A DNA stretch of 64,000 bases. Origin: Pseudomonas oleovorans subsp. oleovorans. Lineage in GTDB: Bacteria; Pseudomonadota; Gammaproteobacteria; Pseudomonadales; Pseudomonadaceae. The notes beneath the pieces are model-generated. The model had not been told where the DNA came from. It did no database searches and saw nothing but the letters and a program-made list of their open reading frames with translations. Position 1 is the first letter of the stretch; each line of letters opens with the position of its first letter. Positions 1 through 8,922 of the stretch are shown one piece after another. The position numbers and the translations under genes are program-made. The stretch lies in NCBI RefSeq assembly GCF_002197815.1, contig NZ_NIUB01000003.1:62001-126000 (forward strand), read 5' to 3'.

Positions 1-1308
1 CACGCCCTTGTCACGCGCAGCCTTGGTGATCGCCACCGCCTCCAGCAGGTAGTCCGACACCGAACTGGCGCGGCGACCAAAGCTGCCGCCGGCATACAGC
101 TGGGTCAGCGACACCTGCTCGGGCGTCAGGCCCAGGTAGCCGCTGATGATGGTTTGGTCGACGGTCTGAAACTGCTCGCCGTTCCAGATTTCGCAGCGGT
201 CGCTGGAGAGTTTCACCAGGCAGTTCATCGGCTCCATCGCCGCGTGCGCCAGATAAGGAAACTCGTAGTCGGCCTCGACGGTTTTCGCCGCCTGGGCCAA
301 CGCCGCATCGGTATCGCCCTTGCTCGTGGCCGGCAGGCCTGGCTTGCCCGCATCGTCGCGGTATTGCGCGAGAATTTCCTCGCTGCCCAGGGTGAAGGCC
401 TGGCTCTCGTCCCACTCGATCACCAGCGCATCGCGGCCCTGGCGCGCCGCCCAGGTGTTCTTCGCCAACACGGCGACGCCCGAACGACCGTGGGGCAGAT
501 CGCGAAACTCCACCACCTCGACCACGTCACGCACGGCCTTGGCCTTGCTGCTGTCGACCGAGCGCGGCACGCCGCCGAAGCGTGGCGGATAAGCAACCAT
601 GGCCACCAGCATGCCGGGCAGCTTGAAGTCCTGGGTGAAGATGGCGCTGCCATCGGTCTTGTCGGTGCTGTCCTTGCGGCGCAGCTCGAGCTTGCCGATC
701 AGCTTGAAGTCCTTGGGGTCCTTGAGTTGCACCTGCTCCGGCACCGGCAGTGATGCCGCCGCCTCGACCAGATCACCGAAGCCGGCACTGCGACCTGAAC
801 CGGCGTGACTGACCACGCCCTTGTCGACGCTGATTTCACTTACCGGCACGCTCCAACGCTGCGCGGCAGCCGCCACCAGCATGGCCTTGGCGGTCGCACC
901 GGCATTGCGCATCTGCTCCCAGGAGTTGGCCATGGCGGTGCTGCCGCCAGTGCCCTGCATGGGGCCGAAGGCGAGATTGTTGTAGCGTTTCACATCGGCC
1001 GGCGCGCCTTCGACGCGTACCTTGTCCCAGTCGGCATCCAGCTCTTCGGCGAGCAGGGTGGCCAGGCCGGTGTAGCTGCCCTGGCCCATTTCCAGGTGTT
1101 TGGCCAGAACGGTCACCGTGCCATCGAGGTCGATGCGCACGAAGGCATTCGGTTCCAGCGGGCCACCTGCCGCCAGCGCATCCATACCGCGCATCAGCGG
1201 CGCGAAGAAGATGCCCAGCGCCAGGCCACCTGCGCCCTTGAGCAGGGTGCGACGGCTGACATTGAGGATGCCGCGAGTCGCGCTATCGGGGGTTTCGATC
1301 TTGCCCAT
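1..1308 (-). CDS. Xanthine dehydrogenase-family molybdopterin-binding subunit (IorB-like), cut by window edge
   Basis: This is the large catalytic subunit of a periplasmic molybdenum hydroxylase (isoquinoline 1-oxidoreductase/aldehyde dehydrogenase type). 436 codons are open to base 1; the family is usually about 730-770 residues, so the C-terminal part lies outside. A twin-arginine signal (SRRTLLKGAGG, about residues 19-29) implies folded export. Cofactor-binding motifs visible include GPMQGTGGST (about 110) and GGSFGRRAS near the cut end. The ATG at 1308 follows AGGAGG and lies 14 bases after the stop of the 2Fe-2S subunit gene, so the two form one operon. The substrate cannot be told from the sequence. 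Confidence 0.9.
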   Translation of the reverse strand, partial: MGKIETPDSATRGILNVSRRTLLKGAGGLALGIFFAPLMRGMDALAAGGPLEPNAFVRIDLDGTVTVLAKHLEMGQGSYTGLATLLAEELDADWDKVRVEGAPADVKRYNNLAFGPMQGTGGSTAMANSWEQMRNAGATAKAMLVAAAAQRWSVPVSEISVDKGVVSHAGSGRSAGFGDLVEAAASLPVPEQVQLKDPKDFKLIGKLELRRKDSTDKTDGSAIFTQDFKLPGMLVAMVAYPPRFGGVPRSVDSSKAKAVRDVVEVVEFRDLPHGRSGVAVLAKNTWAARQGRDALVIEWDESQAFTLGSEEILAQYRDDAGKPGLPATSKGDTDAALAQAAKTVEADYEFPYLAHAAMEPMNCLVKLSSDRCEIWNGEQFQTVDQTIISGYLGLTPEQVSLTQLYAGGSFGRRASSVSDYLLEAVAITKAARDKGV

Positions 1309-1322
1309 GTCTATGCGCCTCC

Positions 1323-1781
1323 TCAGGTCAGTTTGCCGGCAGCTTCGTGAATGGCGGCGCGAATCCGCACATAGGTGGCGCAGCGGCAGATGTTGCTGCT
1401 CATGGCCGCGTCGATATCGGCATCGCTCGGCGCCTTGTTGCTGTTCAGCAGCGCCGTCGCCGCCATGATCTGCCCGGACTGGCAGTAGCCACACTGCACC
1501 ACGTCGAGCTGGCGCCAGGCGTCCTGAACCACCTTGCCCACGGCGTCTTCGCCGACCGCCTCGATGGTGCTGATGCGCTTGCCGACCACCGCCGATACCG
1601 GGGTGACGCAAGAGCGGGTCGGCTGGCCTTCGACGTTCACCGTGCAGGCGCCGCACAAGGCCATGCCACAGCCGTACTTGGTGCCGGTGAGATTGGCGAC
1701 GTCGCGCAACGCCCAGAGCAGCGGCATGTCATCGGCCACGTCCAACTCATGGTCCTTGCCATTGAGATTCAGGGTAATCAT
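1323..1781 (-). CDS. (2Fe-2S)-binding subunit of molybdenum hydroxylase (IorA-like)
   Basis: Small electron-transfer subunit, 152 aa, the usual length for this family. The N-terminal plant-ferredoxin-type cluster has the Cys pattern in YGCGMALCGACTV (about residues 37-49). The C-terminal cluster motifs are CGYCQSGQ (about 98-105) and NICRCATY (about 130-137). It has no signal peptide, as expected for a subunit co-exported with its Tat-bearing partner. It is the first gene of a two-gene operon with the molybdopterin subunit just downstream. A c-type cytochrome subunit often found with this pair is not seen in the window. Confidence 0.93.
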   Translation of the reverse strand: MITLNLNGKDHELDVADDMPLLWALRDVANLTGTKYGCGMALCGACTVNVEGQPTRSCVTPVSAVVGKRISTIEAVGEDAVGKVVQDAWRQLDVVQCGYCQSGQIMAATALLNSNKAPSDADIDAAMSSNICRCATYVRIRAAIHEAAGKLT

Positions 1782-1992
1782 GGTCTACCCACCTTGTTCT
1801 GATGGTGTCTGATGGTTCCGGCATGGCGTGCCGGTGGTCACGGTCAACCCCGCACACAGGGGGCCAGGTCATCACTGTAGTGGGCACAAAAGCACCTGTC
1901 GCCGCCGACCACAGAGATCGGCAGAACCGGGCAATAAGTTCGTAGAATCGGGCAAGCTCACTACCCTGCCCGCAGGCAGGGCAACAAGAAAG

Positions 1993-2205
1993 TCAGGCGG
2001 CGCGGCGCGAATCAGGTTCGCCGTGCTGAAGGTAGCTGGCGGAAAGCAGCTCGGGGAAGTCGGCAAGCTCGCGTTGCAGCTGGCACTGCTCGGCATAGTG
2101 CTCGATGGCCCGGCGATAGGCCATGCGGCGCTGGTCTTGCAGTTTGCGCCGGGTCTTGGCGTCAGGTTGGTCGTGCAGTTGCGCGTCATCGAAGATACGA
2201 GGCAT
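1993..2205 (-). CDS. Small conserved Pseudomonas-type protein, function unknown
   Basis: 70 aa, very basic in the middle (KTRRKLQDQRR, about residues 17-27), predicted mostly helical and cytoplasmic, with no Cys. The ATG at 2205 is preceded by GGGAG. The codon use and basic/acidic helical make-up look like a real small Pseudomonas protein, and it sits just downstream of the RpiR-type regulator gene on the same strand. A GC-rich hairpin (CCCTGCC/GGCAGGG, about 1969-1986) lies just after its stop and may end the transcript. I do not recognise a function. Confidence 0.6.
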   Translation of the reverse strand: MPRIFDDAQLHDQPDAKTRRKLQDQRRMAYRRAIEHYAEQCQLQRELADFPELLSASYLQHGEPDSRRAA

Positions 2206-2301
2206 CTCGGTTCTCCCGGAACGAGGACTGGAGTACCCAGCTTCGCCCGAGGAGATGACGCTTTGACGGCGTGAAGATGAACAGGCGATGAACCCGTTCT
2301 C

Positions 2302-3168
2302 TCAATCCTCGCTGTTACGCAGCGATTTCGGCGACAGACGCAGACTGCGCAGACTGCGCTTGACGCTCTTGAGGTGGTTGACCAGGCTCGGCCCGCGTGC
2401 CATGGCCACGCCCATGGCCAGCACATCGATCACCACTAGGTGGGCGATACGCGAGGTCAGCGGGGTGTAGATTTCGGTGTCTTCCTGCACGTCGATGGCC
2501 AGGTTGACGGTCGACAGCTCCGCCAGTGGCGTCTGGCTAGGGCACAGGGTGATCAGGCTGGCGCCGGACTCACGCACCAGGTTGGCGGTGATCAGCAGGT
2601 CCTTGGAACGGCCCGACTGAGAGATGCACACCGCCACGTCGCCCGGCTGCAGGGTCACCGCACTCATCGCCTGCATGTGCGGGTCGGAATAGGCCGCGGC
2701 GTTGAGCAGCAGGCGGAAGAACTTGTGCTGGGCATCGGCAGCCACCGCGCCCGATGCACCGAAGCCGTAGAACTCCACGCGCTGCGCGTTGGAGCAGGCG
2801 GCGATGGCGCGCTGCAGCGCCTCGGGGTCGAGCTTCTCGCGCACCTCCATCAGCGTATGCAGGGTGGTGTCGAAGATCTTCAGGCTGAAGTCGGCGACCG
2901 AGTCATCCTCGTGAATCGCGAACTGACCGAAGCTGGCCCCGGCGGCCAGACTCTGCGCCAGCTTCAGCTTGAGGTCCTGGAAGCCACTGCAACCGATGGC
3001 GCGGCAGAAGCGCACGATGGTCGGCTCGCTGATGCCGACGCTGTGCGCCAGTTCGGCCATGGAGCTGTGCATCACCGATGCAGGATCGAGCAAGACGTGA
3101 TCGGCCACCTTGAGCTCGGACTTGCGCAGCAGGTGGCGCGACTGGGCGATGTGTTGCAACAGATTCAC
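2302..3168 (-). CDS. RpiR/HexR-like transcriptional regulator (HTH + SIS)
   Basis: 288 aa. An N-terminal RpiR-type helix-turn-helix (about residues 1-77, with SVGISEPTIVRFCRAIGC) is followed by a SIS sugar-phosphate-binding domain (about 120-250; GFGASGAVAADAQHKFFR, CISQSGRSKDLL). Proteins of this type sense phosphorylated sugars such as KDPG and repress glucose-catabolism genes. It is transcribed divergently from zwf, with a perfect palindrome between them. Its partner zwf stands alone here, without pgl or eda, so this resembles the second RpiR/zwf pair of Pseudomonas genomes rather than the classic hexR next to zwf-pgl-eda. The symbol is left open for that reason. Confidence 0.9.
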   Translation of the reverse strand: MNLLQHIAQSRHLLRKSELKVADHVLLDPASVMHSSMAELAHSVGISEPTIVRFCRAIGCSGFQDLKLKLAQSLAAGASFGQFAIHEDDSVADFSLKIFDTTLHTLMEVREKLDPEALQRAIAACSNAQRVEFYGFGASGAVAADAQHKFFRLLLNAAAYSDPHMQAMSAVTLQPGDVAVCISQSGRSKDLLITANLVRESGASLITLCPSQTPLAELSTVNLAIDVQEDTEIYTPLTSRIAHLVVIDVLAMGVAMARGPSLVNHLKSVKRSLRSLRLSPKSLRNSED

Positions 3169-3258
3169 TGAGATAGGCTCTATGCAGAAAAGGGTCTACC
3201 GCGGCACTCGGCGGGTCATAGCTCGGTTATGATCGGCGGGCGGCGGTTGTAGTGACCT

Positions 3259-3273
3259 TGTAGTTATACTACA
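3259..3273. promoter_or_regulatory. Palindromic HexR-type operator between regulator and zwf
   Basis: TGTAGTTATACTACA is a perfect 6-bp inverted repeat with a 3-bp centre. It fits the known HexR pattern of TGTARTnnnAYTACA type. An extra half-site (TTGTAGT) lies at 3247-3253. The site lies between the divergent start codons at 3168 and 3439, so it can control both genes. Confidence 0.75.
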
Positions 3274-3438
3274 TAGCTCGCGCTCGCGCACAGCCAAGCC
3301 ACTGCCAATTCGCTGAACGAACTTTCCGGTATGCCCGCATGCCGAAGAACACAGGCATACCTGAGGACGTTTTCGCGCCCCTCTCATGCGAACGCAGGTC
3401 ACTTGCAATGGCCTGCCACAACGAGTCGGAGTCTTCCC

Positions 3439-4881
3439 TTGAGCATCCCCTGCGACATGCTGGTCTTCGGTGGTACGGGCGACCTGGCCCTGCACAAGCT
3501 GCTGCCGGCTCTCTATCACCTGCACCGCGAAGGGCGCCTGCACGCCGATGTGCGCATCCTCGCTCTGGCCCGCAGCAGTCACAGCCGCGAGGCCTATCAA
3601 GCCCTGGCCGAGCGTCACTGCCGCGCCCAGGTGGCGCGCGCCGATTTCGCCAACGAAACCTGGGCCAGCTTCGCCGCGCGCCTCGACTACTTCGCCATGG
3701 ATGCGGCGCAAAGCGCCGATTTCGGTCGCCTGGCCAAGCGCCTGGGGCGTGATGACGAGCGCGTACGGGTCTATTACCTGGCCACCGCACCGAGTCTGTT
3801 CGAAGCCATCGCAGCGCACCTGGCCAACGCCGGCCTGGCTGGTCCTGCCGCGCGCATCGTGCTGGAAAAACCCATCGGCCACTCGCTGGAATCGGCCCGC
3901 GCGATCAACGCCGCCATCGGCGCCGTGTTCGACGAGGCGCGGGTGTTTCGCATCGACCATTATCTGGGCAAGGAAACCGTGCAGAACCTGATGGCGCTGC
4001 GCTTCGCCAACGCCCTGTTCGAGCCGGTGTGGCGCGCTGGGCACATCGATCACGTGCAGATCAGCGTGTGCGAAACCCTGGGCGTGGAAAACCGCGGCGG
4101 CTACTACGACAAGGCCGGCGCCATGCGCGACATGATCCAGAATCACCTGCTGCAACTGCTCTGCCTGGTGGCCATGGAGGCGCCGGTGCGCTTCGACGCC
4201 GACGCGGTGCGCAACGAAAAGGTGAAGATCCTCGAAGCGCTGAAACCCATCTCCGGCCTCGACGTGCAGGACAAGACCGTGCGCGGCCAGTACACCGCCG
4301 GCAAGATCGGCGGCCATGACGTGCCCGCCTACTACTTCGAGAAGAACGTCGACAACGACAGTGATACCGAGACCTTCGCCGCCGTGCAGGTTGAGATCGA
4401 CAACTGGCGCTGGGCCGGCGTGCCCTTCTACCTGCGCACCGGCAAACGCCTGGCGAAGAAAACCTCGGAAATCCTCATCCAGTTCAAGCCGGTGCCGCAC
4501 CGCCTGTTCCATGAAGGCGAAGCCAACCAGTTGCTGATCCGCCTGCAGCCGGAAGAGCGCATCAGCCTGCAACTGATGGCCAAGAACCCCGGCAAGGGCA
4601 TGCATCTCAAACCCGTGGAGCTGGACCTCAACCTGGCCAATGTCTTCAACCAGCAGCGCCGCTGGGACGCCTACGAACGTCTGCTGCTCGACGTGATCGA
4701 GGGCGACTCCACCCTATTCATGCGCCGCGATGAAGTGGAAGCGGCCTGGCAATGGGTCGACCCGATCCTGCAGGGCTGGCACCAGCACTACCAGAGCCCG
4801 CGCCCCTACCCGGCCGGCAGCGATGGGCCGGAACAACTGCAACACTTGCTGGAGCGTCACGGCCGGCATTGGGCGGAGTGA
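3439..4881 (+). CDS. zwf: Glucose-6-phosphate 1-dehydrogenase
   Basis: Oxidises glucose-6-phosphate to 6-phosphogluconolactone using NAD(P)+, the entry step of the Entner-Doudoroff and pentose phosphate routes. 480 aa, close to the family norm of about 490. The N-terminal Rossmann motif is FGGTGDLALHKL, and the active-site signature RIDHYLGKE is at about residues 172-180. The frame is open upstream to an ATG at 3331, but I choose the TTG at 3439 (MSIPCDMLVFGG): it follows GGAGT at good spacing and puts the dinucleotide-binding motif at the expected distance. It is a stand-alone paralogue without pgl/eda. Confidence 0.94.
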   Translation: MSIPCDMLVFGGTGDLALHKLLPALYHLHREGRLHADVRILALARSSHSREAYQALAERHCRAQVARADFANETWASFAARLDYFAMDAAQSADFGRLAKRLGRDDERVRVYYLATAPSLFEAIAAHLANAGLAGPAARIVLEKPIGHSLESARAINAAIGAVFDEARVFRIDHYLGKETVQNLMALRFANALFEPVWRAGHIDHVQISVCETLGVENRGGYYDKAGAMRDMIQNHLLQLLCLVAMEAPVRFDADAVRNEKVKILEALKPISGLDVQDKTVRGQYTAGKIGGHDVPAYYFEKNVDNDSDTETFAAVQVEIDNWRWAGVPFYLRTGKRLAKKTSEILIQFKPVPHRLFHEGEANQLLIRLQPEERISLQLMAKNPGKGMHLKPVELDLNLANVFNQQRRWDAYERLLLDVIEGDSTLFMRRDEVEAAWQWVDPILQGWHQHYQSPRPYPAGSDGPEQLQHLLERHGRHWAE

Positions 4882-4895
4882 TCCGCCCCGATTAC

Positions 4896-6137
4896 TCAGG
4901 CGGGCTTGCGGCACCCATGCAGCAGCACGACCACCAGCACAAGCATCCCCAACACCCCCGCTCCGACGAACAAACCCTCGTAGCCCAATGCCTTGGCCAG
5001 CACCCCGCTGCTGGCCCCGACGAAGCCGGACAGCAGCAACTGTGCCGAGGCCTGCAAGGTGAAGTCGGCGCCTTCGTGTTCGGGGCGGCACATGCGCATC
5101 ATCGCGGCGAACAGGGCGACGGTGGACATGCCGTCGGCCACCTGCTCGATCAAGGTCACGGCATAGACCAGTCCGGTATTGGCACCTTGCCCCACCAGCA
5201 AGGCCAGGGCGGCGATGCCGATGGCCTGCAGGGCACCGAACAGGATCAGAGCGCGCAGCACACCGATGCGGGCGTAGAGCAGGCCGCCGAGCAAGGCGCC
5301 GCCGATGCCGGCCAGGCTGCTGATCAGGGTCAGTTGGCCAAGCGCGCCCGTGCTCCAGCCCTGATCCACCAGCATCGGCTTGATCATCGGCGAGCCGAGC
5401 GAGTCGCCCAATTTGAAGGTCAGTACCACAGCCAGCCACAGCAGCATGCCGGGTTGCGCCAACAGGCCACGGTAGTGATCCAGTAGCAGGCGCGGGCCGA
5501 GGGCGTTTTCAGCCAGAGCGGGCTGGAACGGCAACACGCGGCGCTCGGGAAACAGCCAGATCGGTACGGTCATCAGCAGGATCAGGCCGGCCACCAGCCC
5601 CACAGCCAGGTTCCAGCCCAACGGGTCGATCACCAGCAACAGGCCGCTGCCGCTGACGATCATGCCAACCTTGTAGCCGCCCACCTGCAGGCTATTGCCC
5701 AGGCCACGCCAGCGTTCGGGCAGCAAGCGTACGGTGAGCCCGTCGGTGGCGATGTCCTGGGTCGAGGCCAGCAGGTTGATCAGCAGCAGCAAACCAAGCA
5801 ACAACCACAGGCCGGAGCCGAACAACGTCTGCGGGGCGAGCAGCGCCAGTGCCGCGACACAGGCGATGAGGCCGCTTTGCAGCGGCAGGATCCAGCCACG
5901 GTGATGGCCCAGTCGGGGCGAGGCCAGACGGTCGATCCAGGGTGCCCACAAGACTTTGAGTAGCCAGGGCAGCGCCAATAGTTTGAGCAGACCGATCAGC
6001 GCCAGGTCGACGCCATGCTGGCGCAGCAGCACCGGTAGCGAGTGGGCGATCAGACCGGATGGCAAACCCTGAGCACAATAGAGCGAGGCCAGCAGCACCA
6101 GTGTGGCGTTGGACGGGCGAGGTGCAGTGGGCGACAT
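4896..6137 (-). CDS. MFS transporter, AmpG/RhtX-FptX-like
   Basis: 413 aa, about 12 hydrophobic membrane segments, no signal peptide. The N-terminus (LYCAQGLPSGLIAHSLPVLL) and the conserved loop APWIDR place it in the AmpG/RhtX/FptX-like branch, whose members import muropeptides or siderophores such as pyochelin. The substrate here is unknown. The ATG at 6137 is preferred over a TTG at 6155. The gene converges with zwf (14 bases between stops). An IS1182 element ends 33 bp upstream of the start codon, so the native promoter has probably been displaced. Confidence 0.83.
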   Translation of the reverse strand: MSPTAPRPSNATLVLLASLYCAQGLPSGLIAHSLPVLLRQHGVDLALIGLLKLLALPWLLKVLWAPWIDRLASPRLGHHRGWILPLQSGLIACVAALALLAPQTLFGSGLWLLLGLLLLINLLASTQDIATDGLTVRLLPERWRGLGNSLQVGGYKVGMIVSGSGLLLVIDPLGWNLAVGLVAGLILLMTVPIWLFPERRVLPFQPALAENALGPRLLLDHYRGLLAQPGMLLWLAVVLTFKLGDSLGSPMIKPMLVDQGWSTGALGQLTLISSLAGIGGALLGGLLYARIGVLRALILFGALQAIGIAALALLVGQGANTGLVYAVTLIEQVADGMSTVALFAAMMRMCRPEHEGADFTLQASAQLLLSGFVGASSGVLAKALGYEGLFVGAGVLGMLVLVVVLLHGCRKPA

Positions 6138-6169
6138 GACGGGCGCTCGCGGCAAAAGCGCAAGCCTAG

Positions 6170-7732
6170 CAGCCTGTCGGACTTTTCCCCTCGCCGGTAG
6201 AATTGCGCATCGCTCCTGGAACCTGACTGTATGAGCCGCTTTCGACCGATAAACCGCGAAATCGACTACTTGCTCCCGCCGTCGGTGCAGGACTGGCTGC
6301 CCGAGTCACATTTGGCGCGCTACGTGGTGGAGGTCGTAGAGGGCCTGGATCTGTCGAAGCTGGAGAGCGTCTATGCGGGCCGTGGCAGCGCTGCCTACCA
6401 TCCGGCTATGTTGCTGTCGTTGCTGATCTACGGCTATGCCACGGGTGCGTATTCAAGCCGCAAGATCGAGCGAGCCAGCTATGACTCCCTGGCGTTCCGG
6501 TTTATCGCCTGCGACCAGCACCCGGATCACGACACCCTGGCCAGCTTCCGCCGTCGCCACGGAGAGCAGTTCGCCGCGACCTTTGTGCAGGTACTGCAAA
6601 TCGCGCGCGAGAACCAAGTCTCGCGTTTTGGCACGGTCAGTCTGGACGGCACCAAGATCCACGCCAATGCCTCGCGGCACAGCGCCCTGTCCTATGCTCA
6701 CGCCGAGAAGATCGAGGCCCAGCTAAAGGCCGAGGTCCAGGAGATGCTCAAGCTGGCAGAAGCGGCCGATCAGAGCGACCTCCCCGACGGGGTCAGTCTG
6801 CCCGACGAGATCAAGCGGCGCGAAGACCGCCTGGCCGCCATAGCAGAAGCCAAGACCAAGATCGAAGCGCGGGCCAAGGAACGCCTCGAGCGCGAGCAGG
6901 CCGAGTATCAAGCCAAGCTGGACAAGCGCGAGGCCAAGGAAAAGGCCAACGGCAAGAAGCCTGGAGGCAAACCGCCGAAGCCGCCGCAGGTGGGCCCGCG
7001 CCCGGACGACCAGATCAACCTGACCGACGAAGAGTCGCGCATCATGAAGGTGGCTGGTGGCGGCTTCGAGCAGTGCTACAACGCCCAAGCGCTGGTCGAT
7101 AGCGAATCCATGTTGGTCATGGCGCCGCATGTGACCCAGGCGGGCAACGACAAGGAACAGGTCGTACCGATGCTGGCCAAGCTTCAAGCGCTTCCCGAGG
7201 AGCTGAACCAGCCGGAGAAATTCCTGGCCGATAGCGGCTACTTCAGCGAGAAGAATGTCGAAGCCTGCGAGGCCGCCAGGATCGAGCCCCTGATTGCCGT
7301 GGGCCGCGACGCCCACCATCGGCACTGGCGCGAGCGTTTCGAAGAGCCGGCAGCGTCATCGGAGCCGACCAGTCCGGTCGACAAAATGAAGCACCGACTC
7401 AAGACCAAGGCCGGGCGCGCGGCCTATGGGCAGCGCAAGCAGACGGTGGAACCGGTATTCGGAATCATCAAGTCGGTGATGGGCTTCCGTCAGTTCCTGC
7501 TGCGCGGTCTGGCGAATGTCCAGAACGAATGGACCCTGGTGTGCCTGGCGTGGAACTTGAAACGCATGGCCACGTTGCGCCCGCATTCCGTTCAAAATGC
7601 GTGAACAGAGGCTGAATCCGCTCGAATTCAGGAAATTCAGGGCAACAACCGGTTAAAAACGCTCAAATAGTGGGCAATTCGCTTTGTCTTTGTCGCGCTC
7701 TGTCCATTTATGAATTCAAGTCCGACAGGCTG
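6170..7732 (+). mobile_element. Complete IS1182-family insertion sequence
   Basis: 1563 bp, bounded by perfect 15-bp terminal inverted repeats CAGCCTGTCGGACTT (6170-6184 and 7718-7732, inverted). Flanked on both sides by CTAG (6166-6169 and 7733-7736), a 4-bp palindromic target duplication typical of the family. It carries one intact transposase gene. Intact ends and ORF suggest recent insertion and potential mobility. Confidence 0.93.
6231..7604 (+). CDS. IS1182-family transposase
   Basis: 457 aa, full length for the family. It has an N-terminal DUF772-type domain (VQDWLPESHLARYVVEVV; HPAMLLSLLIYGYATG) and a DDE catalytic core, with the first Asp in TVSLDGTKIHANAS (about residue 141), the second in LADSGYFSEKN and the C-terminal Glu in QTVEPVFGIIK. 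A Lys/Glu-rich charged stretch (about 200-250) sits in the middle. No frameshift or stop is present, so the enzyme should be functional. It is transcribed away from the MFS gene. Confidence 0.95.
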   Translation: MSRFRPINREIDYLLPPSVQDWLPESHLARYVVEVVEGLDLSKLESVYAGRGSAAYHPAMLLSLLIYGYATGAYSSRKIERASYDSLAFRFIACDQHPDHDTLASFRRRHGEQFAATFVQVLQIARENQVSRFGTVSLDGTKIHANASRHSALSYAHAEKIEAQLKAEVQEMLKLAEAADQSDLPDGVSLPDEIKRREDRLAAIAEAKTKIEARAKERLEREQAEYQAKLDKREAKEKANGKKPGGKPPKPPQVGPRPDDQINLTDEESRIMKVAGGGFEQCYNAQALVDSESMLVMAPHVTQAGNDKEQVVPMLAKLQALPEELNQPEKFLADSGYFSEKNVEACEAARIEPLIAVGRDAHHRHWRERFEEPAASSEPTSPVDKMKHRLKTKAGRAAYGQRKQTVEPVFGIIKSVMGFRQFLLRGLANVQNEWTLVCLAWNLKRMATLRPHSVQNA

Positions 7733-7791
7733 CTAGTGGTTTGCGCATGCGGGCGGCAACGAGGCGGTGGTTACAGTTCGTAGCGCGGCGA

Positions 7792-7883
7792 GTCGCGGCT
7801 GAAGCCCCTCCCACAAAAGCCTGGCCAGCCCGTGCTCTGGATGCAATCCGGGGCGCTTCAATCGCGAATGAATTCGCTCCTAC
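7792..7883. repeat. Degenerate REP-like hairpins between IS and znuA
   Basis: Contains GAAGCCCCTCCCAC and GAATTCGCTCCTAC ends of two Pseudomonas REP types facing each other (GTCGCGGCTGAAGCC ... CGCTTCAATCGCGAA). No gene is seen between the IS and the znuA stop. Confidence 0.45.
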
Positions 7884-7917
7884 ACAGGGCCTGCCGCTGG
7901 ACTCTCCAATGCGTGTC

Positions 7918-8856
7918 CTACAGGCTATTCAGGCACTCGCTCAGGCCGCCAGCCAGATTCTCCAGCAGTTGCTCGTAACCGCTGGCGTCGACCGGCAAGG
8001 CGCCGCCCAAGGCATCCAGTTCCGCCAGTTTCACCGGCAAGCCTGCGGTCAGGGTTTCAGCCAGACGCGGACGTAGCGGCGGTTCGCTGAACACGCAGCT
8101 CGGGCCAGCCTGTTGCAGCGTCTTGCGCATGGCAGCGACATGCCGCGCACCGGGTTGTACTTCGGTCAGCACGCTGAACACGCCTGCGTGCTTGAGGCCG
8201 TAGGCGGCCTCGAAATAGTCGAAGGCCTCATGGAAGACGAAATACGGCTTGCCCTGCAAGGCGGCCAGTTGCGGGCGAATGCGGCCATCGAGCACATCCA
8301 GACGAGCTTCGAAGGCTTTCAGGTTGGCGGCGTAACGCCCGGCATTGGCGGTATCCAGCTTGGCCAGGTCTGCCGCCATGCGTGCGGCGATGACCTTGGC
8401 GTTGTCTGCTGCCAACCACAAATGAGCATCCAGGCTACCCGGGCGGTGGTCGTGATCGTGGCCCAGGTCGTCGCCAGCATGTGCGTGCTCGTGATCATGA
8501 TCGTCGTGATCGTCTTCCTCATGACTCTCGCCGAAATGACGCAGGGTCATACCGGGCAGGTCCTGCACGGCCACCTGAGGCTTGTCACGGCTACCCAGCA
8601 CGCGCGGCAGGAAGGCCTCCATGTCCGGGCCGATCCAGTACAGCAGGTCAGCATCACGCACACGCCGTACGTCGGACGGGCGCAACGCATAGTGGTGCGG
8701 CGAAGCGCCAGGCGGCAGCAGCACTTCAGGTTCACCGATGCCGTCCTGCACCGCTGCGGCGATCAGTTGCAGCGGTTTGATACTGGTCAGCACACGCACT
8801 TCGGCCTGAGCGCTGGCGACGAAAAACAGGGTAAAGAGGCAGAAAAGACGCAACAC
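7918..8856 (-). CDS. znuA: Zinc ABC transporter periplasmic binding protein
   Basis: Captures Zn2+ in the periplasm for ZnuBC. 312 aa with a signal peptide ending near SAQAEV. The diagnostic His/Asp-rich loop lies at about residues 115-143 (HDDHDHEHAHAGDD, GHDHDH). Metal ligands are likely in SPHHYALRPSD, SLDAHLWL and VFHEAFDYF. The frame is open further upstream, but the GTG at 8856 (or TTG at 8853) gives a proper signal peptide. It is divergent from zur-znuCB across a Zur box, the standard Pseudomonas arrangement. Confidence 0.96.
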   Translation of the reverse strand: MLRLFCLFTLFFVASAQAEVRVLTSIKPLQLIAAAVQDGIGEPEVLLPPGASPHHYALRPSDVRRVRDADLLYWIGPDMEAFLPRVLGSRDKPQVAVQDLPGMTLRHFGESHEEDDHDDHDHEHAHAGDDLGHDHDHRPGSLDAHLWLAADNAKVIAARMAADLAKLDTANAGRYAANLKAFEARLDVLDGRIRPQLAALQGKPYFVFHEAFDYFEAAYGLKHAGVFSVLTEVQPGARHVAAMRKTLQQAGPSCVFSEPPLRPRLAETLTAGLPVKLAELDALGGALPVDASGYEQLLENLAGGLSECLNSL

Positions 8857-8883
8857 GGGGCATACTCGAATGGCATTGAACAG

Positions 8884-8896
8884 GTAATATAATAAC
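8884..8896. promoter_or_regulatory. Zur box in znuA/zur divergent promoter
   Basis: GTAATATAATAAC matches 10 of 13 positions of the gammaproteobacterial Zur core GTTATAATATAAC. It lies 27 bp from either start codon, so zinc-loaded Zur would repress both znuA and zur-znuCB. Confidence 0.75.
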
Positions 8897-8922
8897 GTCT
8901 CTCTCCATCGCCGTCCTTGCCC

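Noticed and set aside
3331..3438. Upstream ATG (3331) as the zwf start
   Set aside because: The added 36 residues are Arg/Ser-rich and unlike the family, and the stretch is the likely 5' leader; the TTG at 3439 has a good ribosome site.
3196..4605. A 469-codon minus-strand frame over zwf
   Set aside because: Antisense of zwf, whose active-site signature is clear on the plus strand.
8440..8530. Tandem-looking CATGATCATGATCGTCGTGATCG repeats
   Set aside because: They encode the His/Asp-rich zinc loop of ZnuA and are explained by protein function, not by a DNA repeat.
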